From: Chrysophaeum taylorii
Lineage: Eukaryota > Sar > Pelagophyceae > Pelagomonadales > Pelagomonadaceae
Length of the DNA stretch: 64,000 nucleotides
Direction: 5' to 3'
Assembly (NCBI GenBank): GCA_029834535.1
Contig: JAQMWT010000428.1
Location: 121,479-185,478, forward strand
The position numbers and the translations under genes were made by a program. Below, one piece after another: positions 27,526-39,500 of the stretch; positions within the stretch are counted from its first letter, which is position 1, and every line of letters starts with the position of its first letter. The notes below the pieces were generated by a model. The model saw only the letters and a list, made by a program, of their open reading frames with translations. It was not told the origin of the DNA and did not search any database.

Positions 27526-30500
27526 TTAAGTATCTTGCTGGGCTATGGGTTGTTGTAGACCAAGTAACGTGCGAAACCTAGCGAAGAGAGGAGCACCGAA
27601 GGGCTTAGTGAATCCGTCAGCAATATTTTGGGTGCCTGAAACATGGTGCAAGCGAATACGTCTTAGGTGAACATAGTCACGAATACGAAACCAGCGTGTG
27701 CTGATGGCTTTGGCTTTGGTTGCACTATCCGGATTATTCGATAAGTGGATGGCAGAAGCTGAGTCTCCAAGTATAGGGCTGTTACGTATGAATGACATGT
27801 CTGACGGGAGGGGATTGTCATGGGCATCATAATCTAATAGCAGATCTTTCCCTGGAGGTTGGCGACTATAGTATTGCGGATTTATAGCAAGAGCCATTTC
27901 CGTCCGCAGTTTGCGTAGCCAGACCATATCATCAGCACACATATTTAGAGCAATAAGCTCACTCTCATGTGTGGAAGTGGCCGTCATGGGTTGTAATTTA
28001 GATTTCCAAGTAATAAGGGAACCAAACAGGAAAATAGCATAACCAGTTGTAGGTTCGCGATCTTGTTCGTAGGAGGGTGCGTTATCAGCATCGACGAACG
28101 CAACCAGTGGATCAAAATTACATGAATCCACTTGTTCTTTAGTATAGTCCAACATGGTTGCCATATCAGTGCGATTGCCGATAATAGATATAAGATGTTC
28201 CATTAGAGCAGAAGAACCAGAGTAGTACCATAATCGAAGATTGCGATTTTCTGGTTTGCGCAAGTAGCGAAGTACTCCTGTTAATACCTGGACGTGCAGA
28301 TATTCTGGATTGTGCATTCCACGGGAGCAGCGACTGAGGCTTTGCGATAAATCAGGGCGACAGGCCAGCTGTACAAAAGTGAGCTTGCCGAGTAGGGTGG
28401 AGAAGGTATGTTGTATGAACTCGTCCATATCAGAGGATGGCTCTCCAGTTTTATATATAGTTGAAGGAGACATAGGGGTAGATGTTGGACGTAAATTTGC
28501 TAGTATAGGGTACTCTTCAAACAAGGCATCGATTTTAGCTTGGCAATCGAGTGAGATGGAGCCATCGGTAGTGCGTGTTACTCGCATGCCTAGAAGAGTA
28601 TGAACTTCTTCAAAGTCTTCAACGGAGTATTCTTTCTTTATGGCCTGTTGAAATTCACGACGTAGACTTTCCGATGTACAGATGACAACAACATCATCCA
28701 CTGATAGAGTACAAAGTAGAAACGTGGCGTCGGATTGGACTTTGGCATAGATGCAAGTATCTGTTCGAAAGCGTTGATATCCTAACGTGTCAAAGAAACC
28801 GTTTATGGTTTGGTTCCAGAGTGCAGGGCTCTGTCGTAATCCATAAAGAGATTTGAGCAGTTTTGGGAGACGTCGTCCCTGGTACTTTGCATCTTCTGGG
28901 TCCAGTAGGTGAATACCTTGTGGCAATTTAACGTAGACATGAGAATCTATGGGGGCTTGGACAAACGCGTTGGGCACGTCTATGTGATAGACAGGAAGTC
29001 GGAGGTGTGCTGCGAGAGCTAGAACACAACGAATACCAGTGAGCTGCGCCATTGGACTGAGTGTGTTAAAGAAGTCGGTGCCAAGTGAAGCTAAAAATCC
29101 CCTCAGGACCAATCTCGCTTTATGTTTGATGTATTCGCCGGCGGCGTTGGTCTTTATACGTAATACCAGCCGGGTATCAATAGGCTTGGAGTTGGCCATG
29201 GGCAACGATAACTTGAAGCAGCCAAATTTGACAATATCAAAAATCTCCTTGGAAATTGCGGAGATGTAAGCCTTGCGGTCAGCATCTGAAAGACCTTTTA
29301 GGCAGGTCAACTCATATTCATCAATCTTGATATCCTTGGCTTGAATTTTATATTCGTCCGGACCAACAGTGCTGGGATCTTGAGCGTGAGTTAGGTGGAT
29401 GATCGCGTAAGAATCAGCAATAGCGGTAGTATGATCGGGATCGGGAGTTTCGACAAGTTGAATGACAAGTAGAGGATCATCTCCAAGGTGTGCATCGATG
29501 TAATGAGACTGCACAGTGATGTAGTCTTCAATGGCGGAGAGGTGGGGTTCTGAGGCGCCATAAGAAGCATCGTTATGATCCATAACAGAATGGGGCGTTA
29601 GCAAAGCGCAAGCATATTGAGCGGGAGGAACTTGAAAAGCTTGGGCGTGTTCAGAAATTAGATGAACAAGAGCACGAGGGAGGTGGAAGTCCGAGAGGCT
29701 GAAGTCGTCGAGGAGATGAACAGGGGTGGCAGCCAACGGATGGCTAAGGCTACTATGACACATACCAGAAGAAGACTGGAATAGCGCTTGATGAACATGA
29801 TGATGAAGAGTTTGTGTAAATTCCCCCTCTGGAGGCATAGCCATCCAGTGGATGCCATGAGCAGCATGAAGGGAGTGGAGGGTGGGGTCGCAGAAGGCAA
29901 TGTACTGCTTGGAGAGGTCATACTTGAAGTCAGCAAGCGTACCACCAGCTTGTTTATAAGCGGCAACGGTTGGCGAAGCAATGCGGGTGAGAACAGCGTG
30001 GAGATTAGTCTTGCGACGAGGCTGAGGGTGATTAGGTCCGCGGGTGAGACGAAGGACGTCTTGCGAGTATAGGGACCGATAGGATTGTAAGATGGGTAAA
30101 TCATTGGACGGCAACTCAGATGCCGTAGGTGTGGCGACAGAAGCAGCGGGAGCACAGGCTGGAACTGAAGTGGGAGCGGGTGCTGGAGGTGAGGTATTCC
30201 CCCTCTCGTGTTCAGTGTCGTTGGACACAGCATTCCCCCTCTGCAACGCATCACTGGGGGTGCTTTGAACAGAAAAGGGTATCTCAGGTGAAGGTGCGGG
30301 TGGGGGATGTTGTTCGTAATCGGGAGGAGAATTAGAAGTTAGATGAGGAAAGGTAAGTTTAGATGAAACACGGACTTGGCCGTTCTCGGGATTAAGGACA
30401 ACATCAGCTAAGTGGTTAACATGGGGTGTAACCAGAGGGTTAATGACATTAGCGCCACATAAATATATGTAAGGACGACATCGAGGTTCATATTTATGAA

Positions 30501-31119
30501 ATTCATTAGATTCCAAATGCAAACAACAAACAGAACCAAAAGGTTTGAGGTAGTCTTCTTGGGGAGTATTACATTGGTCCAACAAAACTTGTCGGGGACT
30601 TAACACTTCAATATAAATGCGTTCGATAGAGACTTTAGGGAGGAGATTGTACGACTGAATGGCATGTATAACAGCCCACGGGTAGTGTGGGGCCGGATCT
30701 GTTACGGGGTGACCTTTATAGAACATATTGAGCATATGCCGGAGTCGTGTAGACGCAGCAGTTGCAATATGGCCCACAGCGGCTTCTACTTCGTGATTAA
30801 GCACATGCAAGTAGGGAGGGAAAGCAGACATATTAATGCCATGCTCAACACGAAAGGGAGTAGTAATGTGTTGACACAAATAGGGTGTAAAAGAGTCACA
30901 GTAAAGTTGCTTTAATTGCACTTGAACATAAGTGGTGCAAAAGTTACGAACAAACTTTGAGGCATTACAAAATTCGCAAGCGTTTGTAGTACGACAAAGG
31001 AAGACTAAACATAAATTTAGAAAATGAGACATGTTGGAAAACCTAAAATGTGTTCGAAAGAACCCCATTCGGATAAGGGCAGATATTATAGCCACCACGC
31101 ATGCCCAGCTCTTTTTCAC
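27526..31119 (-). CDS. Copia copy 2: integrase C-terminal part, RT and RNase H
   Basis: A continuous frame of about 1190 residues. The first 40 residues are scrambled relative to copy 1 and the first integrase Asp is lost. The rest of the integrase follows ('YCDSFTPYLCQ', 'NHEVEAAVG'), then a Pro/Ser linker and a complete Copia RT ('RLVLRIKTNAAGEY', motif A 'YHIDVPNAFVQAPID', motif C 'LSVDDVVVIC') and RNase H ('VAFVDADNAPSYEQD', 'STHESELIALN', 'NIADGFTKPFGA'). The RT and RNase H run through the site where copy 1 has a frameshift, so this copy shows the normal frame. Without an intact integrase it is unlikely to move by itself. Confidence 0.85.
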   Translation of the reverse strand: MKKSWACVVAIISALIRMGFFRTHFRFSNMSHFLNLCLVFLCRTTNACEFCNASKFVRNFCTTYVQVQLKQLYCDSFTPYLCQHITTPFRVEHGINMSAFPPYLHVLNHEVEAAVGHIATAASTRLRHMLNMFYKGHPVTDPAPHYPWAVIHAIQSYNLLPKVSIERIYIEVLSPRQVLLDQCNTPQEDYLKPFGSVCCLHLESNEFHKYEPRCRPYIYLCGANVINPLVTPHVNHLADVVLNPENGQVRVSSKLTFPHLTSNSPPDYEQHPPPAPSPEIPFSVQSTPSDALQRGNAVSNDTEHERGNTSPPAPAPTSVPACAPAASVATPTASELPSNDLPILQSYRSLYSQDVLRLTRGPNHPQPRRKTNLHAVLTRIASPTVAAYKQAGGTLADFKYDLSKQYIAFCDPTLHSLHAAHGIHWMAMPPEGEFTQTLHHHVHQALFQSSSGMCHSSLSHPLAATPVHLLDDFSLSDFHLPRALVHLISEHAQAFQVPPAQYACALLTPHSVMDHNDASYGASEPHLSAIEDYITVQSHYIDAHLGDDPLLVIQLVETPDPDHTTAIADSYAIIHLTHAQDPSTVGPDEYKIQAKDIKIDEYELTCLKGLSDADRKAYISAISKEIFDIVKFGCFKLSLPMANSKPIDTRLVLRIKTNAAGEYIKHKARLVLRGFLASLGTDFFNTLSPMAQLTGIRCVLALAAHLRLPVYHIDVPNAFVQAPIDSHVYVKLPQGIHLLDPEDAKYQGRRLPKLLKSLYGLRQSPALWNQTINGFFDTLGYQRFRTDTCIYAKVQSDATFLLCTLSVDDVVVICTSESLRREFQQAIKKEYSVEDFEEVHTLLGMRVTRTTDGSISLDCQAKIDALFEEYPILANLRPTSTPMSPSTIYKTGEPSSDMDEFIQHTFSTLLGKLTFVQLACRPDLSQSLSRCSRGMHNPEYLHVQVLTGVLRYLRKPENRNLRLWYYSGSSALMEHLISIIGNRTDMATMLDYTKEQVDSCNFDPLVAFVDADNAPSYEQDREPTTGYAIFLFGSLITWKSKLQPMTATSTHESELIALNMCADDMVWLRKLRTEMALAINPQYYSRQPPGKDLLLDYDAHDNPLPSDMSFIRNSPILGDSASAIHLSNNPDSATKAKAISTRWFRIRDYVHLRRIRLHHVSGTQNIADGFTKPFGAPLFARFRTLLGLQQPIAQQDT

Positions 31120-32420
31120 CGGTGAAGAAAGTTGAAAGGACTTTTCGAAGGAAGGTTTGCTTGGTAAGGTGATGTGGATGAGGAAAAACTTTTGTTTTTA
31201 TGTAATGTACAGTCCACACAAAATTGCGGTAGGGCAATCCGAGGGATGATGCCCGGCTGGCGATGACCATGACTGATTTATAGCTTGCGAGTCGCTGAAG
31301 TCGAGTGTTGTGGAAGTTCGTGGCACGTCTACTTGGGCATCGCGAAAAGCAAGAGTAGCCTATAGCATGGACTTTTCGTTCAAAAAGAAGCATTTTCTGT
31401 GTAACTGTCTTGGGGTTATGAGAGGATCGGCTTCTTTTTGTTTTGAAAGGATGGTTCATCTAGCATGAGATGTTAGACATGAAAATGTGCTACGAGTCGA
31501 CATGGAACGAAGGAAAGTCTGATTAGATGAGAGGTTGTCCACAAACATTGGAATATGAGTCAGTTTGAAATATGTTAGTGAAAAATGTTGACCTATAGTT
31601 TTTGGTTAGAGAAGTATGATCAGGGTCGAAAGATGGTGATAACGTTAATTTACGTAAATCATAGACAAGCTGACACAAATGTGTATAAATTACATGATAA
31701 GTCCCAGCCGGGATAGCATTAGCGATCATGTCACAGCAAAGGTCCGGGGACAAAGACAACAGAACAGAAAATTAATTTGGTGCGCTGTGAAGTTATTGGC
31801 GCGTGCCAATTCGCGAGTTGAGTAGTGTCGGATGCGATCAAGTCGTGGATCGTAAAGGATCATGTTCGCAAATCCACGAATAGTAGGGGTTGGTGTATGG
31901 ATAGAATGAACTTTAGCGCCCATCTTTCTATCGCTAGATGTAATAAAGCCGAGGTACCTGCTTTGAGACAGATGCATGTCACTTAAAGAGAAAATTTTAT
32001 CGATGAATTCAACGTGGTTGGACTTGGAGTAAAAGATAAAAGAATCCTGAAGCACAGGTGAAGTGAAGGAGACAAGTGTTTGCACGAGGCGACGGGTGTC
32101 TTGGGTTTCATTATTGTGGTGGTAAGCTTGACACAACCAAAGAAAGCCGGTCACAGGATCGAGAGTGGCGGTTTTATCGATTCCCAGATTCGTGCGTTTG
32201 GAAGGTGTAAGTTTCACCGAGTGCATTAATGTGCGCCTGTTATTTAGAGGAGGGATTGGTAACTTTGATGTCTCCACCTGTATGTGTTCCGCCTGTGATG
32301 TAGATAATGGAGGAGCTAGAGGTTTTATTTAAAAATAACCTGTGAGATGGTTGGTTAGATTCGATAGTTGTAATACGAAAAGACTGGAGAGATTTGACCC
32401 TCTCAAAGACTGGAGAGATT
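31043..32420 (-). pseudogene. Copia copy 2: broken capsid, protease and integrase N-terminal region
   Basis: Four minus-strand frames (32277-31726, 31759-31523, 31459-31043 and the start near 32420) match consecutive parts of copy 1 from 'FRITTIESNQ' through 'FLWLCQAYHHNNETQD' to the integrase zinc region. Several indels break the frame and the protease Asp-Ser-Ala segment is missing or scrambled. Copy 1 shows that about 340 N-terminal residues are absent. Confidence 0.75.
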
Positions 32421-32683
32421 TGACCCTCTCCGGGTACATGGTAGAGACTGCGTGCAGTCTTAGGCGTGCACAGACCATTCCGCTTGTCACATGCTACTAC
32501 ACAAGGTAGGGATTTAGGCCCTAACTCCTTAAGGACATTAGGTCCCATAGAAGCGCTTACACTGACAACCAGGAACGAAGCCCCTGCTAATTAAACAGAA
32601 AACCCCATACCTGACGGTGCGGACCTGGAGGCCTACTTCTTGTTGGAAGAGAACTTCAGACCTAGTACTTCATAGTCTGGAAA
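32421..32683. other. Spacer between the two Copia family 1 copies
   Basis: No gene seen. At 32381-32435 a unit of about 24 bp (gactggagagatttgaccct) is duplicated in tandem at the truncation point of copy 2. The remaining 250 bp match nothing else in the window. Confidence 0.4.
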
Positions 32684-32953
32684 TAATTGCGGAAGGGTAA
32701 GGAAGAAAGAAGCAGAGGGAAAGCCGTATTACGCGGAGAGAAAACCCTCAAGTGGAGAAAGTGGAAAAGGGGAGTAAGGAATGCCAGTGTCGTACACATT
32801 ACAGTGTAGCGCTCTGGACCCCCTCAACGTGTGGAAAGGCTTTATGCGTTCCAGACGCTCTTGAGTGTGAAGCTTGTGTACGATACATGAGAGCATCGAA
32901 TAACTTAAACATAAAACAACAACATAAATGATAAGGTAACATAACAATTAACA
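32684..32953 (-). other. 3' region of Copia copy 1
   Basis: Counterpart of 25161-25426. It ends on the element strand in ccgcaattatt at 32683, the same terminal bases as copy 2 at 24765, which defines the 3' end of the family. Confidence 0.55.
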
Positions 32954-34929
32954 TTAGGAGGAAGTTGGACGTGTTGTCACATTGCGGAATGAATCAGCAT
33001 CCACAACATCAGATGTGTGGTCCAACTCATCATCACTATTGTCTTCAAGTTTCTTTAATTCTGGAGAGGAAGTGTCATGGTCTTCGAACTGGTCGTTAGT
33101 TGTAGTGTTGTTTATAGTTGTCGCATCGCAGAGATCAGCAAGTGGTGACATGACAGAAGACAAATAGGACATAGCCGCAGCAGGTGTTAGAGTATGCAAA
33201 TCTGTTGCAGGAATAACATGATCCTGTGCATCAGACATAGCAGTATGTAAGCCAGCAGCTGTATCTTCGATTATGTTTTGCTGTGTCTCCTCAAAAGTAT
33301 TTGGAGGAGACTGTTCAACAGAAGTGATTAAGGATTTAGAAATCACATGAGCTAAGACAGCAAGGGTAGACAATGTAGTATCCTGGTGCATCTGGTAGCT
33401 GGAGAGCAAATTGTCTAAGAGTGACACGTGTTTTATGTTCTCGGTCACTTGCGCGTTAAGAGCATCGTTAGCATTTTGAAGTTGGGTGATGGTTTCCAAA
33501 GCATCGGAAAGTCGTTGATCTCGTTCTAAAGATTGCTTATCACTCTTGGCGATGTGCAAAGAAAGTGATTGTATTTCTTCTCTTAAAAGTCGCAAAGTTT
33601 CATGTATATTGTCAGGAGGTACATCTGTAGTAGGTCCAACTTGTGCTGGTTTGACTTCAGACAATTTAGTGTCCGAAAATGCGTCTATTATGGCAGAGGG
33701 ATAACCAACTTGGATAAGTACATTTTTGAAAGCAGTTTGATGCTCTGGGGCTAACTTAAGGAAGTAGTCCAACATTGGCGGTAACATCTCGTGAGAAGTG
33801 TCATTAATCTGGCGTGAAACATCATTAACGAAACCTTCAATGAGAACAGCAAGCAACTCATCCGGGTTTGTAATAATGCAGACTTTATCTTCGACGGACT
33901 GTAGTAATGACCAAGCCGTTACAAGGATTTCGATATTAACGGTAGAGATATGAGGTAGCTGTAGCAAAAGGGGTGAGTGGTCGTCTGGGTTTATTATTAT
34001 ATCAGAAGCGTTAAGATTGTGAGTAGCCATGCATTTAATGAGCGCATCTTTGAGTATCTTATTTATTGGAATAGACTTTCCAAAGCGCAGGATGATGGCT
34101 CGCATGTGGGCAGCTGGGTCATTATGACATGAAAGATGAAACGAATGAAGACGATTCCTAGTTAATGCAGTCCCATGTTGCGACAGATTACACATAACGC
34201 AGATCAAAAGGAAAATTGGACGGGGCACATCGAAGCAGTGCGAGGCATGTTGTGCTGATGACAAGTGCTCTTCAATGATTTTAGTAATTTCGTCCGTTTT
34301 AACTTCGTCTTCAGTACAAATAGCGAGAACAAGCGGCGTACCCGGTGCGTCGGTTTGATTGAAGCATTTAGTGCAAAGCACATGTACTTTGACAACTCCT
34401 TTAATTGGTGGGTATCGATGCAACCGAATGCCCTCATTTGCCGGTACATTAGGTGCATTGCGCACACGTTTGGTCTTTAAACACAGGAGGGAACTCAAGA
34501 AATGAAGATTATCAACTTTATTGTTCTGTTGTGCGTCAGTGAGCAGCTGTTGAATAGGCTGAGACCAACATTGAAGATCTTAGGTGAGGGTAAATGGGAA
34601 TTTGGTGGTTGAGTACCAAGCGAAAGAACGTTCCCAGACATCATCGCCATAACGTCGAATTTGCAATGTTTTAACAAATAGTACTCTGTGCTTTTAACAG
34701 GAGTGTCAGTATCATGTCGAGTTGATCTTGACGTGGGGGTCACCGGTGTTTTAGTTCCTTGAGCAACAGAGAGATACGACGGTCGTTTACGGTTATTGGG
34801 AGAGCCAGTAGGAGCAAGTGCCGGATTCAGAGCATTAAAGGGTGAGGACAGTGCAGATATTCCACCACGTCCACGATTCAATACTGAGTATCGTCGGCTC
34901 GCGGCGTCTTTGTTCTTGGCTGGGTTCAT
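32954..34929 (-). pseudogene. Copia ORF-B, copy 1
   Basis: The ATG is at 34927-34929 and the gene runs about 658 residues with one frame change near 34580, at a different place from the break in copy 2. Domain layout is the same: basic Asn/Ser-rich N-terminus, Cys/His cluster ('VLCTKCFNQ', 'CVMCNLSQHG'), helical middle, coiled coil ('LRLLREEIQSLSLHIAKSDK') and acidic C-terminus. Because the breaks in the two copies do not coincide, the ancestral gene was open throughout and was kept by the family until recently. Confidence 0.6.
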
Positions 34930-34994
34930 CTTTTGTAAACATATATGGAGATCACATATTATGTTTTCAGCGAGCCGCAATTGCCGTTTCTGTG

Positions 34995-35021
34995 AGGGCT
35001 AGTTTAATGTCATTGCGGACA
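34995..35021 (-). promoter_or_regulatory. Conserved 27-nt sequence between pol and ORF-B (copy 1)
   Basis: Same sequence and position as 27481-27507, between the pol stop (35040) and the ORF-B ATG (34929). Its survival in family 2, where the surrounding bases differ, suggests a function in expression or replication. Confidence 0.45.
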
Positions 35022-35039
35022 TAGTAATAAGGGTAATGA

Positions 35040-36566
35040 TTAAGTATCTTGCTGGGCTATGGGTTGTTGTAGACCAAGTAACGTGCGAAACCTAGCGAAG
35101 AGAGGAGCACCAAAGGGCTTAGTGAATCCGTCAGCGATATTTTTGGTGCCAGAAACATGGTGCAAGCGAATACGTCTTAGGTGAACATAGTCACGAATAC
35201 GAAACCAGCGTGTGCTAATGGCTTTGGCTTTGGTTGCACTATCAGGATTATTCGACAGGTGGATGGCAGAAGCAGAGTCTCCAAGTATAGGACTGTTGCG
35301 CATAAATGACATGTCTGAAGGGAGAGGGTTGTCATGAGCATCGTAATCTAACAACAAATCTTTCCCTGGAGGTTGGCGAAGATAGTATTGCGGGTTTATA
35401 GCAAAAGCCATTTCCGTTAACAGTTTACGTAACCAGACTACATCATCAGCACACATATTAAGGGCAATAAGCTCACTCTCATGCGTGGAAGTGGCTGTGA
35501 TAGGCTGTAGTTTGGACTTCCAAGTGATGAGGGAACCAAATAAAAAGATAGCATAACCAGTTGTAGATTTGCGATCTTGTTCATAGGATGGTGCATTATC
35601 AGCGTCGACGAACGCGACCAGTGGATCAAAATTACCTGAATTCACTTGTTCTATAGTGTAGTCCAACATGGTTGCCATATCGGTACGATTGTCGATGAGA
35701 GATCTGAGATGGCCCATTAGAGCGGAAGAACCAGAGTAGTACCATAGTCGAAGATTGCGATTTTCTGGTTTGCGCAAATAGCGAAGTGTTCCTGTTAATA
35801 CCTGGACGTGCAAATATTCTGGATTATGCATTCCTCGGGAACAGCGACTGAGGCTTTGTGATAAATCAGGGCGACAGGCCAACTGTACAAAAGTGAGCTT
35901 GCCGAGTAGGGTGGAAAAGGTGTGTTGGATGAACTTGTCCATATCAGAGGATGGCTCTCCAGTTTTATATATAGTTGAAGGAGACATAGGGGTTGATGTG
36001 GGACGTAACTGCGTTAAGATGGGATACTCTTCAAACAATGCATCAATCTTAGCTTGGCAATCAAGTGAGATGGAGCCATCAATAGTGCGTGTTATTCGCA
36101 TACCTAGGAGAGTATGAACTTCTTCAAAGTTTTCAACCGAATATTCCTTCTTTATAGCTTGTTGGAATTCACGACGTAGACTTTCCGATGTACAGATGAT
36201 AACAACATCATCCACTGATAGAGTACAAAGTAAAAACGTAGCGTCGGATTGGACTTTGGCATAGATGCAGGTATCTGTTCGAAAGCGTTGATAGCCTAGC
36301 GTGTCGAAGAAACCATTTATGGTTTGGTTCCAGAGTGCAGGACTCTGTCGTAATCCATAAAGAGATTTGAGTAGTTTTGGGAGACGTCGTCCTTGGTACT
36401 TTGCATCTTCAGGATCCAGTAGGTGAATACCTTGTGGCAATTTAACGTAGACATGAGAATCTATGGGGGCTTGAACAAACGCATTAGGCACATCTATGTG
36501 ATAGACGGGAAGTCGGAGGTGGGCTGCGAGCGCCAGAACACAACGGATACCAGTGAGCTGCGCCAT
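35040..36566 (-). CDS. Copia copy 1: reverse transcriptase and RNase H
   Basis: About 508 residues, all RT core and RNase H blocks present. RT motif A is 'YHIDVPNAFVQAPID', motif C is 'LSVDDVVIIC' (Ser-Val-Asp-Asp), and the thumb includes 'FEEVHTLLGMRITR'. RNase H shows 'VAFVDADNAPSYEQD', 'TSTHESELIALN' and the C-terminal 'NIADGFTKPFGA'. A one-base excess in the TTTTTTAAA run at about 36577-36586 separates it from the upstream frame; copy 2 is continuous there. The domain itself looks able to fold and act. Confidence 0.88.
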   Translation of the reverse strand: MAQLTGIRCVLALAAHLRLPVYHIDVPNAFVQAPIDSHVYVKLPQGIHLLDPEDAKYQGRRLPKLLKSLYGLRQSPALWNQTINGFFDTLGYQRFRTDTCIYAKVQSDATFLLCTLSVDDVVIICTSESLRREFQQAIKKEYSVENFEEVHTLLGMRITRTIDGSISLDCQAKIDALFEEYPILTQLRPTSTPMSPSTIYKTGEPSSDMDKFIQHTFSTLLGKLTFVQLACRPDLSQSLSRCSRGMHNPEYLHVQVLTGTLRYLRKPENRNLRLWYYSGSSALMGHLRSLIDNRTDMATMLDYTIEQVNSGNFDPLVAFVDADNAPSYEQDRKSTTGYAIFLFGSLITWKSKLQPITATSTHESELIALNMCADDVVWLRKLLTEMAFAINPQYYLRQPPGKDLLLDYDAHDNPLPSDMSFMRNSPILGDSASAIHLSNNPDSATKAKAISTRWFRIRDYVHLRRIRLHHVSGTKNIADGFTKPFGAPLFARFRTLLGLQQPIAQQDT

Positions 36567-36570
36567 TGGA

Positions 36571-39500
36571 CTAAATGTGTTTAAAAAAGTCGGTGCCCAG
36601 GGAGGCTAAGAATCCCCGTAGGACCAGTCTCGCTTTATGTTTGATGTATTCGCCGGCAGCGTTGGTCTTTATACGTAATACCAGCCGGGTATCAATAGGC
36701 TTGGAGTTGGCCATAGGCAACGATAGCTTAAAACAGCCAAATTTGACAATATCAAAAATCTCCTTGGAAATTGCGGAGATATAAGCCTTGCGATCAGCAT
36801 CGGAAAGACCTTTTAGGCAGGTCAACTCATATTCATCAATCTTGATATCCTTGGCTTGAATTTTATATTCGTCCGGACCAACAGTGCTGGGATCTTGAGC
36901 ATGAGTGAGGTGGATGATCGTGTAAGAATCAGCAATAGCGTTAGTATGATCGGGATCGGGAGTTTCGACAAGTTGAATAACAAGTAGAGGATCATCTCCA
37001 AGGTGTGCATCAATGTAATGAGACTGCACAGTGATGTAGTCTTCAATGGCGGAGAGGTGGGGTTCTGAGGCGCCATAAGAAGCATCGTTATGATCCAAAA
37101 CAGAATGGGGCGTTAGCAAAGCGTAAGCATATTGAGCGGGAGGAACTTGAAAAGCTTGAGCGTGTTCAGAAATTAGATGAACAAGAGCGCGAGGAAGGTG
37201 AAGGTCCGAGAGGCTGAAGTCGTCGAGGAGATGAACAGGAGTGGCATCCGCCGACGGATGGCTAAGGCTACTATGACACATACCAGAAGAAGACTGGAAT
37301 AGCGCTTGGTGAACATGATGATGAAGAGTTTGTGTAAATTCCCCCTCTGGAGGCATAGCCATCCAGTGGATGCCATGAGCAGCATGAAGGGAGTGGAGGG
37401 TGGGGTCGCAGAAGGTAATGTACTGCTTGGAGAGGTCATACTTGAAGTCAGCAAGCGTACCACCAGCTTGTTTATAAGCGGCAACGGTTGGCGAAGCAAT
37501 GCGAGTGAGGACAGCATTGAGATTAGTCTTGCGACGAGGCTGAGGGTGATTAGGACCGCGGGTGAGACGAAGGACGTCTTGTGAGTATAGGGACCGATAG
37601 GATTGTAAAATGGGTAAAGCATTGGATGACACTTCAGATGCCGTAGGTGTGGCGACAGAAGCAGCGGGAGCACAGGCTGGAACTGGAGTAGGAGCGTGTG
37701 CGGAAGGTGAAGTATTCCCCCTCTCGTGTTCAGTGTCGTTGGACATAGCATTCCCCCTCTGCAACGCATCACTGGGGGTGCTGTGAACAGAAAAGGGTAC
37801 TTCAGGTGAAGGTGCAGGTGGGGGATGTTGTTCGTAATCGGGAGGAGAATTAGAAGTTAGATGAGGAAAGGTAAGTTTAGAAGAGACACGGACTTGGCCG
37901 TTCTCAGGATTGAGGACAACATCAGCTAAGTGGTTAACATGGGGTGTAACTAGAGGGTTAATAACATTAGCGCCACATAAGTATATGTAGGGACGACATC
38001 GAGGTTCATATTTGTGAAATTCATTAGATTCCAGATGCAAATAACAAACAGAACCAAAAGGTTTGAGGTAGTCTTGTTGGGGAACATTACATTGGTCCAA
38101 CAAAACTTGTTGGGGACTTAACACTTTATTATAAATGCGTTCGAGAGAGACATTAGGGAGGAGATTGTACGACTGAATGGCATGTATAACAGCCCACGGG
38201 TAGTGTGGGGCCGGATCTGTTAGGGGGTGACCTTTATAGGATACATTAAGCATATGCCGGAGTCGTGTAGACGCAGCAGTTGCAATATGACCCACAGCGG
38301 CTTCTACTTCGTGATTAAAAACATGCAAGTAGGGAGGGAAAGCAGACATATTAATGCCATGTTCAACACGGAAGGGAGTGGTAATGTGTTGAGATAAATA
38401 GGGTTTAAAAGAGTCACAATAAATTTGCTTTAATTGTACATGAACATAGGTGGAGCAAAAATTACGAACAAACTCGAGGGCATTACAAAATTCGCTAGCA
38501 TTAGTAGTACGACAAAAGTACACCAACAAAAATTTAGAGATGAGACATTTGAAAACTAAAATGTGGCGAAAAGAGCCCCATTCGGATAGGACAGATACGT
38601 AGCCACCATCGCATGCCCAGGCTTCACCAGGTTGAAAGATTTTTTCAAAGGAAGGTTGCTTGGTAAGATGATGTGGATGAGGAAATTTTTGTTTATGTAA
38701 GGTACAATCCACACAAAACTTACGGTAGGGCACTTCTGAAGGGTGATGTCCCGGGCTGGCAATGACCTGAACAGCTTTTATTGCCTGAGAGTCGCTAGAG
38801 TGGTGCGTGTTGTTGAAATTGGTGACACGTCTTTGGGCATCTCGAAAAGCTAGAGTGCCTCTGGCATGTACTTTTCTGTCGAAAGAAGCATGTTTATCGT
38901 GTAACTGTCTTGGAGTTATTAGAGGGATGTCTTGTGGTTTTGTTTTGGGGATAGATGGTTCATCTAAGGATGAGATGTTAGACATGAATACATGTGCTGC
39001 GGAGTCGACATGGAACGAAGAGAGTTCTTGGTTAGATGGGAGGTTGTCACAACATTTGAATACTTTATTAGAAATATATAACATTGTGATAGAACTCTGG
39101 TTTAGTATTAAAGATGAGTCAGCTTGAAATATGCTAGCGAAAAAGGTCGACCTATAGTTTTCGGTTAGGGAAGTATGATCAGGGTCGAAAGATGGTGATA
39201 ACGTTAATTTACGTAAATCATAGACAAGCTGACACAAATGTGTATAAATTACATGATAGGTCCCAGCCGGGATAGCATTAGCAATCATGTCACAGCAAAG
39301 GTCCGGGGACAAAGACAGCAGAAAATTAATTTGGTACGCTGTGAAGTTATTGGCGCGTGCCAATTCGCGAGTTGAGTAGTGTCGGATGCGATCAAGTCGT
39401 GGATCGTAAAGGATCATGTTCGCAAATCCACGAATGGTCGGGGTTGGTGTATGGATAGAATGAACTTTAGCGCCCATCTTTCTATCGCTAGATGTAATAA

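Larger units (their letters stand above)
24765..32420 (-). mobile_element. Copia family 1, copy 2 (5'-truncated)
   Basis: On the minus strand it begins inside the capsid region near 32420, runs through protease/integrase remnants and an intact RT-RNase H frame to 27526, then ORF-B (27417-25427), and ends with a 3' region whose last bases (ccgcaattatt) are shared with copy 1 at 32683. A SINE sits in that 3' region. No LTR pair could be identified for this family in the window. Confidence 0.75.

Noticed and set aside
25427-34929. ORF-B as a gag gene with gag-pol order reversed, or as part of tandem gag-pol units
   Set aside because: Capsid-like sequence and protease lie N-terminal to integrase in the pol frame. 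The pol to ORF-B gap is too short (about 110 bases) to hold an LTR in either copy.
36571-36590. A TTTTTTAAAC run before RT in Copia copy 1, resembling a -1 frameshift site
   Set aside because: The heptamer is in the wrong phase, and the shift needed is the opposite one. Copy 2 is continuous here, so copy 1 simply has an extra base.
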